Positions 1 to 5,080 of a stretch of DNA of 13,816 nucleotides are shown here, piece after piece. Source of the DNA: Balneolales bacterium (GTDB lineage Bacteria; Bacteroidota; Rhodothermia; Balneolales; Natronogracilivirgulaceae); contig SLHZ01000172.1 of the NCBI GenBank assembly GCA_007135895.1, positions 1-13,816 on the forward strand. Reading direction: 5' to 3'. Under the pieces are notes generated by a model, which saw only the letters and a program-made list of their open reading frames with translations, was not told where the DNA came from and searched no databases. A program made the position numbers and the translations under genes. The first letter of the stretch is position 1, and every line of letters begins with the position of its first letter.

Positions 1-385
1 TGGTGGTAACAGGGGCGTCGCTCCACATTTTTTCGAGTTTGTAATACTCTCTGGTTTCTTTCAGGAAAATATGAACAACTACGTCAATATAGTCCAGTAT
101 CACCCATTTCTTGTTGTCAAGCCCCTCTTTCTGCCAGACATGGGTTCCGGTGTTCTCTTTGACCGATTCGGCAACATGCCGGGCCAGAGCCTTGACCTGG
201 ATGTCGGATCCGCCATGGCAAATAATAAAAAAATCAGTTAGGGTAGTTATTTCACCGACATTCAGAACAATGATCTCTTCGGCTTTTTTTTCGAGCAGGG
301 CCTCGTTGATCTGATCGACAAGAGGGGGAAAGGTTTTTTTAGCGTTTTTTTGCGGGGTTGAACCGGATGGTGGATTTTCCTTCAT
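1..385 (-). CDS. rsfS: Ribosome silencing factor RsfS (Iojap/YbeB family), 3' end cut off
   Basis: The reading frame from the ATG at 385 runs leftwards off the window edge, giving about 128 residues. The match is the conserved RsfS core: an N-terminal helix (about residues 20-35), then LTDFFIICHGGSD, a WQKEGLDNKKWVILDY stretch, and the hallmark DVVVHIFLKETREYYKLEKMW. In this family the protein binds L14 (uL14) of the 50S subunit and blocks joining to 30S, lowering translation in stationary phase or starvation. Its target is encoded here by rplN. The first 18 residues are a Lys/Pro/Ser-rich extension that varies in the family. It follows the LytR_C gene on the same strand after 48 bp, so co-transcription is likely. 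No clear Shine-Dalgarno is seen. Only the extreme C-terminus and stop are missing. In related genomes ftsH often follows; that cannot be seen here. Confidence 0.95.
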   Translation of the reverse strand, partial: MKENPPSGSTPQKNAKKTFPPLVDQINEALLEKKAEEIIVLNVGEITTLTDFFIICHGGSDIQVKALARHVAESVKENTGTHVWQKEGLDNKKWVILDYIDVVVHIFLKETREYYKLEKMWSDAPVTT

Positions 386-433
386 AGGCACTGTGCGGGT
401 TTCCGTCAGGGATTGGATATCGGTGAAAGGGAT

Positions 434-874
434 CTAGTGATTGAGAAGTTCGTAATCGGCCCCGATGATCACGGTGGCGTCCAGATAGAAATCGGGAGAA
501 ATCTCCCTGAGTATCCGGTCATCGGACACCCCCAGTGCGCGGGCGACACGCCGAGCATTCTCGAGGTTTCCGGAACGGTCCACCACCAGGGTATGGGGGA
601 TATCGAAGGTTGTGTAATTACCTGATACCACGACATCAAAACCGTTTCTGCGCAGAACGGTTGTGAACTTCGTGGCAAGCCCGGGAATGCCACATCCATT
701 GCGCACTTCCACCTGGATAACTTCACTGATAAGATCGCCGGCATCACTTCTTTCGGTGATGATCCGCGGGTAGAAGAGCCGGGTAAAGAGTGCGACAAGA
801 AGCAACAGCAGCAGAAGACTGAAAAAACCCAAGGCAACATGCAGCAGAAAGTGGGAGTTCTCTTTTTTTGTCAT
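434..874 (-). CDS. Membrane-anchored LytR C-terminal (LytR_C) domain protein
   Basis: This 146-residue protein has a short charged N-terminus (MTKKENSH), one strongly hydrophobic segment at about residues 9-32 with a run of seven leucines, then an extracytoplasmic domain from about residue 49. That domain matches the LytR_C family: VEVRNGCGIPGLA, a GFDVV strand, the SGNYTTFDIPHTLVVDR stretch, ARRVARALG and a closing DATVIIGADYE. The LCP phosphotransferase domain that usually precedes LytR_C in LytR/CpsA/Psr proteins is absent, so no catalytic activity is predicted. An envelope-associated binding or scaffold role is inference. The ATG at 874 has no Shine-Dalgarno, but the membrane anchor begins right after it, which supports this start. 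It lies between the exported protein gene and rsfS, all on the minus strand. One Cys occurs in the NGCG turn. Confidence 0.85.
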   Translation of the reverse strand: MTKKENSHFLLHVALGFFSLLLLLLLVALFTRLFYPRIITERSDAGDLISEVIQVEVRNGCGIPGLATKFTTVLRRNGFDVVVSGNYTTFDIPHTLVVDRSGNLENARRVARALGVSDDRILREISPDFYLDATVIIGADYELLNH

Positions 875-908
875 TCTGTTTGCTGTGGATGCTCTCTGTT
901 GTATTCGT

Positions 909-923
909 GGCGGCGAAACCGCC
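909..923 (-). repeat. Small perfect inverted repeat between two genes
   Basis: GGCGG and CCGCC arms (909-913 and 919-923) flank a 5-nt loop in the 56-bp gap between the exported protein gene and the LytR_C gene. No T-run follows on the minus strand, so it does not look like an intrinsic terminator. It may be an mRNA stability or processing hairpin, or chance. Confidence 0.35.
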
Positions 924-930
924 GTCGGGT

Positions 931-1440
931 TTACCAGAAACCGGGGTAGTCAGAGTAACGGTTCCGGTAGTGATGCGGTGAGTAATAGCCGAAGCCGGGT
1001 CCGGGAGGCAGCTGCTGGAACTGCAGGCGAATCCGGGCATTGTCATTGATAATATAATTCAGTTCGGCGTTGCGGATGAAGAATTGCGTATGGTTTTCCT
1101 GGCCCATGAAACCCTGGCCCAGCGGAGAGTGAGCCATGGAGAGGTCGATGCGTCCATACAGGTTTTCATTGAACAGCAAGTGCATGGTGTTGGTGTATAT
1201 GTTCTGGTTGTACATATTTCCACCGAAGGAGCTCAGATTCATCTCGTAGGAGTGATTCATCTGGAAGTCCTGAAGCCCCCATCGCCAGTTGAGCTGCTCA
1301 TCAGAGCGAGGCTGGGTAATCTGTCCGGTCCGGTCGAGCGTAGAGCCGGGTCCGGGCCGGTATTGCGCCTGTGATGTATGAAAGCTGAGCATCAGCAGCG
1401 CGATGAGCAGGAAGGAGCCGATAACCGGTTTGCTGTTCAT
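931..1440 (-). CDS. Unrecognised exported protein with signal peptide (169 aa)
   Basis: I do not recognise a named family. The chosen start (ATG at 1440) gives an immediate Sec signal peptide: MNSKPV, a hydrophobic core (IGSFLLIALLMLSF) and a likely cleavage after SQA near residue 25. There is no lipobox Cys. AGGAAA lies directly upstream. Longer in-frame starts exist at 1470 (ATG) and 1563 (TTG), but they would bury the signal peptide 10 or 41 residues inside, and the 1563 codon overlaps a promoter motif. The mature part (about 144 residues) is rich in Asn, Tyr, Met and Phe with alternating hydrophobic residues (YGRIDLSMAHS, FFIRNAELNYII, ARIRLQFQQL). This suggests amphipathic beta strands. 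The tail is rich in Pro, Gly, Tyr and His and ends in Trp. A small periplasmic or outer-membrane-associated beta protein is inference. Confidence 0.75.
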   Translation of the reverse strand: MNSKPVIGSFLLIALLMLSFHTSQAQYRPGPGSTLDRTGQITQPRSDEQLNWRWGLQDFQMNHSYEMNLSSFGGNMYNQNIYTNTMHLLFNENLYGRIDLSMAHSPLGQGFMGQENHTQFFIRNAELNYIINDNARIRLQFQQLPPGPGFGYYSPHHYRNRYSDYPGFW

Positions 1441-1560
1441 TTTCCTGAACGTATTGTTAATGTTGACCATAAATGGCGGTTTGGGTCGGGAGGATTTAAA
1501 GGCGGATGATTGCTGACTGCCGGTATTACGGGCGTATTCTCCGCGTTTCCTCCTTCCATA

Positions 1561-1592
1561 CAAACGTAACGAAAACAGAGGAATTATGTCAA
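1561..1592 (-). promoter_or_regulatory. Bacteroidota-type promoter for the exported protein gene
   Basis: On the minus strand TTG(ACA) at 1592-1587 is followed, 21 nt after the TTG, by TACGTTTG at 1568-1561. This fits the Bacteroidota consensus TTG...TAnnTTTG exactly at the -7 element. The predicted transcript start near 1555 leaves a 5' untranslated region of about 115 nt before the ATG at 1440. Motif match only. Confidence 0.5.
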
Positions 1593-1619
1593 GAAAAATC
1601 GACCCGGCACAAGCAGGGC

Positions 1620-1657
1620 CAAAATCAGCCGCCCGGGGGCTGCCGGCCCGACCCCGG
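1620..1657 (-). terminator. Possible terminator of tRNA-Ser
   Basis: CCGGGG/CCCCGG arms (1633-1638 and 1652-1657) form a strong GC hairpin with a 13-nt loop about 40 nt downstream of the tRNA-Ser 3' end. On the minus strand it is followed by GGCGGCTGATTTT. The T-tract is short and offset, so Rho-independent termination is uncertain. Confidence 0.3.
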
Positions 1658-1696
1658 CGCCTGTTCCGTGACTCGGTAATCCGTACCGGTTATCTG

Positions 1697-1782
1697 CGGA
1701 GGTGGAGGGATTCGAACCCCCGGTACACAGTGTGTACAACGGTTTTCGAGACCGCCCCATTCGACCGCTCTGGCACACCTCC
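1697..1782 (-). tRNA. tRNA-Ser (anticodon CGA)
   Basis: The reverse complement folds as a class II tRNA. The acceptor arms GGAGGTG and CACCTCC are perfect, with discriminator G (normal for serine). The 7-nt anticodon loop CTCGAAA gives CGA, which reads UCG codons. The long variable arm pairs GTACAC with GTGTAC, and the T-loop contains GGTTCGAATCC. The 3' CCA is not encoded (CAG follows the discriminator). It is separated from the array at 4525-4869 and lies on the opposite strand. Confidence 0.97.
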
Positions 1783-1818
1783 GTTGTGAGATAATCCTTG
1801 TTACAGGGCCCTAAAAGT

Positions 1819-1850
1819 ATTATATTACCAAACTTTTTGCAGATCTACAA
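1819..1850 (-). promoter_or_regulatory. Candidate promoter for tRNA-Ser
   Basis: On the minus strand, TTG (1850-1848) lies 20 nt upstream of TAATAT and 23 nt upstream of an overlapping perfect TATAAT (1824-1819). The TATAAT ends 36 bp upstream of the tRNA 5' end. The -10 element is good, but the -35 assignment is ambiguous. Confidence 0.4.
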
Positions 1851-1924
1851 ACTGATCTGTGCGATATATTTTGACAACCGGATCTGATGTTCTGCATGTC
1901 CCGCTGTGCTGAAGGACTGATCAT

Positions 1925-1950
1925 TTGTTTCCATCTCGATACCATATACT
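1925..1950 (+). promoter_or_regulatory. Candidate queA promoter giving a leaderless mRNA
   Basis: TATACT at 1945-1950 (five of six matches to TATAAT) lies 17 nt after a TTG at 1925-1927. A start 6-8 nt downstream would fall at about 1956-1959, adjacent to the queA ATG at 1960. A TTGACA at 1871-1876 is a possible alternative -35, but no good -10 follows it. Confidence 0.35.
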
Positions 1951-1959
1951 GACACACAG

Positions 1960-3006
1960 ATGAAACTGACGGATTTCCGCTACGAGTTTGAAAAACTGAA
2001 TGTCCCCGTCCATCCTGTCGAGCCTCGTGACGCCTCCCGGCTGATGGTGCTCAATCGTGCTGACAAGTCGGTAACCCATGAGACTTTTGCCGATATCCAC
2101 AAGTACTTTTCCAGGGGCGACTGTCTTGTTTACAACAACACCAAGGTGTTTCCGGCCCGCCTGAAGGGGAAAAAAGAGAAAACGGAGGCATCCATCGAGG
2201 TTTTCCTGCTTCGTGAACTGCAGCCGGACAACAAGCTCTGGGATGTGCTGGTGGAGCCGGCCCGGAAAATCCGAATCGGGAACAAGCTCTATTTCGGGGA
2301 GAACCTGGTGGCCGAAGTGGTGGACAACACCACGTCACGCGGGCGCACCATCCGCTTCTTGTCGAATGAACCCAATGACGTGCTCTATGAAATGCTGGAT
2401 GAACTGGGCGAGATGCCGCTGCCACCCTACATCAAGCGAGATGCTGAAGAGAGGGACAAAGAGCGCTATCAGACCATCTTTGCTTCCGAAAGAGGGGCGG
2501 TAGCCGCCCCCACGGCCGCCATGCATTTCACCCCGGAGCTCTATCAGAAGCTGGAGCAGAAAGGGGTTCGCATGGCCCCCATCACCCTGCATATTGGATG
2601 GGGAACATTCCGTCAGGTTGAGGTGGAAGACCTGACCAAGCACCGAATGGATTCGGAAAACTATTACATCTCCGCCGAATCGGCGACCAAAATCAACGAA
2701 GTCCTGACGTCCCGCAAGAACAAGGTCGTTGCATGCGGCATCTCTTCGGTAAGGGCCATTGAAACCAGCACCACAGCCAGCGGCCATGTGAAAGCAGCCA
2801 TGGGCTGGACAGACAAGTTCATTTATCCTCCCTACGAATTCAAGATCACCGAAGGCCTGATCACCAATTTCCACCGTCCCGAGTCGACCATGCTCATGCT
2901 GGCAGCTGCTTTTGCCGATTTTGATTTCTTGATGCATGTCTACGAGGAAGCAGCCAGGGAAGGCTACCGGTTTTTCTCCTTTGGCGATGCCATGCTGGTA
3001 ATTTGA
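1960..3006 (+). CDS. queA: S-adenosylmethionine:tRNA ribosyltransferase-isomerase QueA
   Basis: QueA transfers and isomerises the ribosyl moiety of SAM onto preQ1 at position 34 of GUN-anticodon tRNAs, forming epoxyqueuosine. The 348-residue length is normal for the family. Recognisable blocks in order are RDASRLMVLNR (residues 24-34), YNNTKVFPARLKG (58-70), the ELGEMPLPPYIKR block, SERGAVAAPTAAMHFT, ITLHIGWGTFRQV, GLITNFHRPESTMLMLAAAFAD, and the C-terminal YRFFSFGDAMLVI. The last two are family hallmarks. There is no Shine-Dalgarno before the ATG, and a -10-like element lies only 9 nt upstream, so the mRNA may be leaderless. ispD starts 3 bp after the stop, so translation is probably coupled. 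One natural substrate type, tRNA-Tyr(GUA), is encoded at 4625-4709. Confidence 0.97.
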   Translation: MKLTDFRYEFEKLNVPVHPVEPRDASRLMVLNRADKSVTHETFADIHKYFSRGDCLVYNNTKVFPARLKGKKEKTEASIEVFLLRELQPDNKLWDVLVEPARKIRIGNKLYFGENLVAEVVDNTTSRGRTIRFLSNEPNDVLYEMLDELGEMPLPPYIKRDAEERDKERYQTIFASERGAVAAPTAAMHFTPELYQKLEQKGVRMAPITLHIGWGTFRQVEVEDLTKHRMDSENYYISAESATKINEVLTSRKNKVVACGISSVRAIETSTTASGHVKAAMGWTDKFIYPPYEFKITEGLITNFHRPESTMLMLAAAFADFDFLMHVYEEAAREGYRFFSFGDAMLVI

Positions 3007-3009
3007 CCC

Positions 3010-3747
3010 ATGGATCGGTCCGCCGGTGTGATCATGCCTGCCGCTGGCAGGGGAGCCCGAATGGGATCGGCCACGGCCAAGCAGATGCTCACTATTGACG
3101 GGGCAACCGTCCTGGAGCACACTCTTCGAAGGATTATCGGTCTGCCCGGAGTGCAACACGTGGTGATCCCGGCCGATCCGGCTTTGTCGGACCGCATTCG
3201 CCGGATTATTCATAATGTGCGCCGGGACCCCGGTTGTGCGACCCGGGCGGAGGTCGAATGGGTTCCCGGAGGCAAGGAGCGGATGCACTCGGTGGCAGAG
3301 GGCCTTCAGGTATTGAGGAAGCACGGAACAGACCTGGTGATTGTCCATGATGCGGTGAGACCCTGCTTCCCGGTTGCCCCGGTACTGCAGGCGATAAAAG
3401 TGGCTGCTGAAAAAGGAGCGGCCATACTGGCTGTCCCGGTACGTGACACGGTAAAAACAGTGGATGCAGAGTTCCGGGTTACCTCCACTCCCGACCGGAA
3501 AACACTATGGCTGGCCCAGACGCCGCAGGTATTCCGCACGGAACTGTTGGCAGAGGCCTACGAGAAGGCTTTGCGTGAGGATTTCCCGGCGACCGATGAC
3601 GCTTCCGTGGCAGAACGGGCCGGCTACACGGTTCATGTGGTGGAAGGGTCACCGGATAATATCAAGATCACCTGGCCTCCGGATCTGCTCTTTGCCGCCG
3701 ACTGGCTGCGACGAAACAGCCATAAAATGGAGCAAAAGAGAGAGTAA
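3010..3747 (+). CDS. ispD: 2-C-methyl-D-erythritol 4-phosphate cytidylyltransferase IspD
   Basis: IspD condenses CTP with MEP to give CDP-methylerythritol in the non-mevalonate isoprenoid pathway. The 245-residue protein begins with the CTP-binding signature PAAGRGARMG...KQ (residues 10-25), where Arg17 and Lys24 match the catalytic basic residues of the family. GGKERMHSV (87-95), the HDAVRP motif (113-118), PVRDT (143-147), TPQVF (171-175), TDDAS (195-199) and NIKIT (217-221, with the substrate-contacting Lys219) follow. It starts 3 bp after queA on the same strand, and ispF follows after a 63-bp gap containing small tandem duplications. The first duplication spans the ispD stop codon. No internal damage is visible. 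Confidence 0.96.
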   Translation: MDRSAGVIMPAAGRGARMGSATAKQMLTIDGATVLEHTLRRIIGLPGVQHVVIPADPALSDRIRRIIHNVRRDPGCATRAEVEWVPGGKERMHSVAEGLQVLRKHGTDLVIVHDAVRPCFPVAPVLQAIKVAAEKGAAILAVPVRDTVKTVDAEFRVTSTPDRKTLWLAQTPQVFRTELLAEAYEKALREDFPATDDASVAERAGYTVHVVEGSPDNIKITWPPDLLFAADWLRRNSHKMEQKRE

Positions 3748-3768
3748 TGTCAGTGAAGAGTAATGTCA
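3741..3768 (+). repeat. 12-bp direct repeat, period 16, at the ispD 3' end
   Basis: AGAGTAATGTCA occurs at 3741-3752 and again at 3757-3768. The first copy contains the ispD stop codon. This looks like a slippage or tandem duplication event. Confidence 0.8.
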
Positions 3769-3787
3769 CCAAACCGGAACAATGCAA

Positions 3788-3807
3788 ATAAACAGCGATA
3801 AACAGCG
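3788..3807 (+). repeat. Perfect 10-bp tandem duplication before ispF
   Basis: ATAAACAGCG occurs twice without spacing (3788-3797 and 3798-3807), ending 3 bp before the ispF ATG. It forms the entire translation-initiation upstream region and contains no Shine-Dalgarno. Confidence 0.85.
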
Positions 3808-3810
3808 ACC

Positions 3811-4335
3811 ATGATGACAATGCCTGAGAATCTGAGGATCGGTTTTGGCTACGACCTGCACCGGCTTGAAGATAACCGGAAACTTGTTTTGGGTGGTGTC
3901 GTCATCCCGTTTGAGAAGGGTCTTGCCGGTCATTCCGATGCCGATGTGCTGCTGCATGCCGTCATTGACGCCCTGCTGGGTGCTTCTGCCCTTGGCGATA
4001 TCGGGGCCCTGTTTCCGGATACGGACCCGGCTTATGAGGGGGCCGACAGCCGCATGCTGCTGAGAGAAACTGTGAGAAGAGTTCGTGAGGCCGGGTTTCA
4101 GGTAGTCAACACCGATGCAACGGTGGTAGCTGAACGGCCCCGACTGCAACCATGGATCCCTGATATGAGGCGAGCGATTGCCGGGGACCTTGGCGTTGAA
4201 ACCGATGCCGTTTCGGTGAAAGCGACCACTTCGGAAAAGATCGGGATGATAGGAAGGGGAGAGGGGATTTCCGCCACGGCTGTCTGTCTGCTGAGCCGGT
4301 CGGAGCAGGACCGTGCCGGACGCACTTCGGGTTGA
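3811..4335 (+). CDS. ispF: 2-C-methyl-D-erythritol 2,4-cyclodiphosphate synthase IspF
   Basis: IspF cyclises CDP-methylerythritol 2-phosphate to MEcPP with release of CMP, downstream of IspD and IspE in the MEP pathway. Metal ligands Asp15 and His17 lie in GFGYDLH, and His49 in the LLHAVIDALLGA helix. GHSDAD (40-45), GDIGALFPDTDP (62-73), the ERPRL motif and the TTSEKIGMIGRGEGI active-site block all match the family. The 174 residues slightly exceed the usual length because of a polar tail (SRSEQDRAGRTSG). ATG codons at 3811, 3814 and 3820 compete. The core begins just after the third, so true length could be 171-174. ispE is not in the window. The gene ends the queA-ispD-ispF group. Confidence 0.96.
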   Translation: MMTMPENLRIGFGYDLHRLEDNRKLVLGGVVIPFEKGLAGHSDADVLLHAVIDALLGASALGDIGALFPDTDPAYEGADSRMLLRETVRRVREAGFQVVNTDATVVAERPRLQPWIPDMRRAIAGDLGVETDAVSVKATTSEKIGMIGRGEGISATAVCLLSRSEQDRAGRTSG

Positions 4336-4358
4336 AAAAAAATATTTTACCTGTTTGG

Positions 4359-4387
4359 TTGACAAGATATTGAATAGTTTCTAATTT
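4359..4387 (+). promoter_or_regulatory. Candidate promoter for the tRNA-tuf-ribosomal block
   Basis: A perfect TTGACA (4359-4364) and TAATTT (4382-4387) are separated by 17 bp, about 140 bp upstream of the first tRNA. It is the best sigma-70-like site in the AT-rich ispF-tRNA gap. A TAnnTTTG element is not seen there, and use of this promoter is inference. Confidence 0.5.
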
Positions 4388-4403
4388 AGAGGTCTTTCAT
4401 TGT

Positions 4404-4419
4404 ATGCGGTAAAACGCAT
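4404..4419 (+). repeat. Small hairpin in the tRNA leader
   Basis: ATGCG (4404-4408) and CGCAT (4415-4419) are perfectly complementary around a 6-nt loop, about 17 bp downstream of the candidate -10. It would lie close to the 5' end of the transcript. Function unknown. Confidence 0.35.
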
Positions 4420-4475
4420 TATTTGAACCCGATTTGAGGTTTTTTCTATTGCAGGCTGCATTTTGTATTCCGTTT

Positions 4476-4514
4476 GGCACGGGAATGACGCCCTTTTTTT
4501 GAAGGATCCGTGCC
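4476..4514 (+). repeat. Inverted repeat just upstream of tRNA-Thr(TGT)
   Basis: GGCACGG (4476-4482) and CCGTGCC (4508-4514) are perfectly complementary and enclose a 25-nt loop with a seven-T run (4494-4500). It ends 10 nt before the tRNA. A weak alternative GGG/CCC pairing directly before the T-run is possible. It may be a processing or attenuation structure. Confidence 0.45.
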
Positions 4515-4524
4515 AGGAATCAGT

Positions 4525-4597
4525 GCCAGTGTAGCTCAGTTGGTAGAGCAACGGTTTTGTAAACCGTCGGTCATCGGTTCGAATCCGGTCACTGGCT
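4525..4597 (+). tRNA. tRNA-Thr (anticodon TGT)
   Basis: Acceptor arms GCCAGTG/CACTGGC pair fully, with discriminator T. The D-arm is AGCTCAGTTGGTAGAGC, the anticodon stem ACGGT/ACCGT holds loop TTTGTAA with anticodon TGT, and the T-loop is GGTTCGAATCC. No encoded CCA. This is the first tRNA of an array equivalent in order to thrU of the E. coli tufB operon. Confidence 0.97.
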
Positions 4598-4624
4598 CAG
4601 CGTTCTTTGTTTTTTTGAAGTCCC

Positions 4625-4709
4625 GGGGAGGTACCGAAGCGGTCAAACGGGGCAGACTGTAAATCTGTTGGCTTAGCCTTCACAGGTTCGAATCCTGTCC
4701 TCCCCACCA
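4625..4709 (+). tRNA. tRNA-Tyr (anticodon GTA), CCA encoded
   Basis: Acceptor arms GGGGAGG/CCTCCCC pair perfectly, with discriminator A and an encoded CCA at 4707-4709. The anticodon loop CTGTAAA gives GTA. The long variable arm (TTGGCTTAGCCTTC) is as expected for a bacterial class II tRNA-Tyr. Its G34 is a queuosine site, so it is a natural substrate type for the pathway that includes QueA. Confidence 0.97.
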
Positions 4710-4714
4710 CAACT

Positions 4715-4790
<76 letters not shown>

Positions 4791-4797
4791 TGAAACA

Positions 4798-4869
<72 letters not shown>

Positions 4870-4875
4870 CGTTAC

Positions 4876-4979
4876 GATATATCCACAGTAGAATATATCC
4901 ACAGTAGAATATATCCGCAGTAGAGCAGCAGAATATATCCGCAGTAGAATGTCATCGCAGTAAAGCGAATAAGGCAGTA
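4876..4979 (+). repeat. Degenerate 16-bp tandem repeat in the tuf leader
   Basis: Consensus GAATATATCCRCAGTA. Copies lie at 4876-4890 (15 bp, one base missing), 4891-4906, 4907-4922, 4931-4946 (after an 8-bp insertion), 4947-4962 (four mismatches) and a decayed copy at 4967-4979. The array begins 7 bp after tRNA-Thr(GGT) and ends about 100 bp before tuf. The unit contains ATATCCACA or ATATCCGCA, one or two changes from the DnaA box TTATCCACA. Any protein-binding role is speculative. Confidence 0.9.
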
Positions 4980-4994
4980 CAGACAAACCACTTC

Positions 4995-5029
4995 TTCATG
5001 CCTGCCATGCAGGAGTGTTTTGGCATGAA
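4995..5029 (+). promoter_or_regulatory. 8-bp palindrome with an alternative internal hairpin in the tuf leader
   Basis: TTCATGCC (4995-5002) and GGCATGAA (5022-5029) are perfect inverted arms 19 bp apart. A second hairpin, CCTGC/GCAGG (5001-5005 and 5009-5013), shares bases 5001-5002 with the first, so the two fully paired forms are mutually exclusive. No T-run follows. The right arm overlaps a possible -35 at 5020-5025. An operator or leader switch is inference. Confidence 0.45.
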
Positions 5030-5047
5030 TCAACACATAATGATTAT
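5020..5047 (+). promoter_or_regulatory. Possible secondary promoter for tuf
   Basis: TTGGCA (5020-5025, five of six matches) and GATTAT (5042-5047, four of six) are 16 bp apart. They would start transcription about 27 nt upstream of tuf, bypassing the tRNAs. Weak motif match. Confidence 0.25.
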
Positions 5048-5080
5048 CCAGTAAACTTATTACTCAAAAGATCAGCAATT

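Noticed and set aside
1441..1563. N-terminal extension of the exported protein from the TTG at 1563 or ATG at 1470
   Set aside because: It would place a signal peptide internally and overlap the promoter motif. The ATG at 1440 has an adjacent AGGAAA and an immediate signal peptide.
1586..1789. 67-residue open frame on the plus strand containing WRDSNPRYTVC
   Set aside because: It is antisense to tRNA-Ser(CGA) and has the typical tRNA-antisense peptide pattern, with no gene-like features.
2335..3348. 337-residue open frame antisense to queA and ispD
   Set aside because: It crosses two clearly identified genes on the other strand and has no domain or start signal.
4598..4620. T-rich stretch after tRNA-Thr(TGT) as a terminator
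   Set aside because: No hairpin precedes it, and the following tRNAs continue on the same strand in a conserved order.
4876..4979. CRISPR-like array in the tuf leader
   Set aside because: The units are 16 bp and nearly contiguous with no unique spacers, so this is a simple tandem repeat.
5015..5080. Upstream in-frame GTG extension of tuf
   Set aside because: It would add 22 residues read from the leader palindrome. EF-Tu homology begins exactly at the ATG at 5081.
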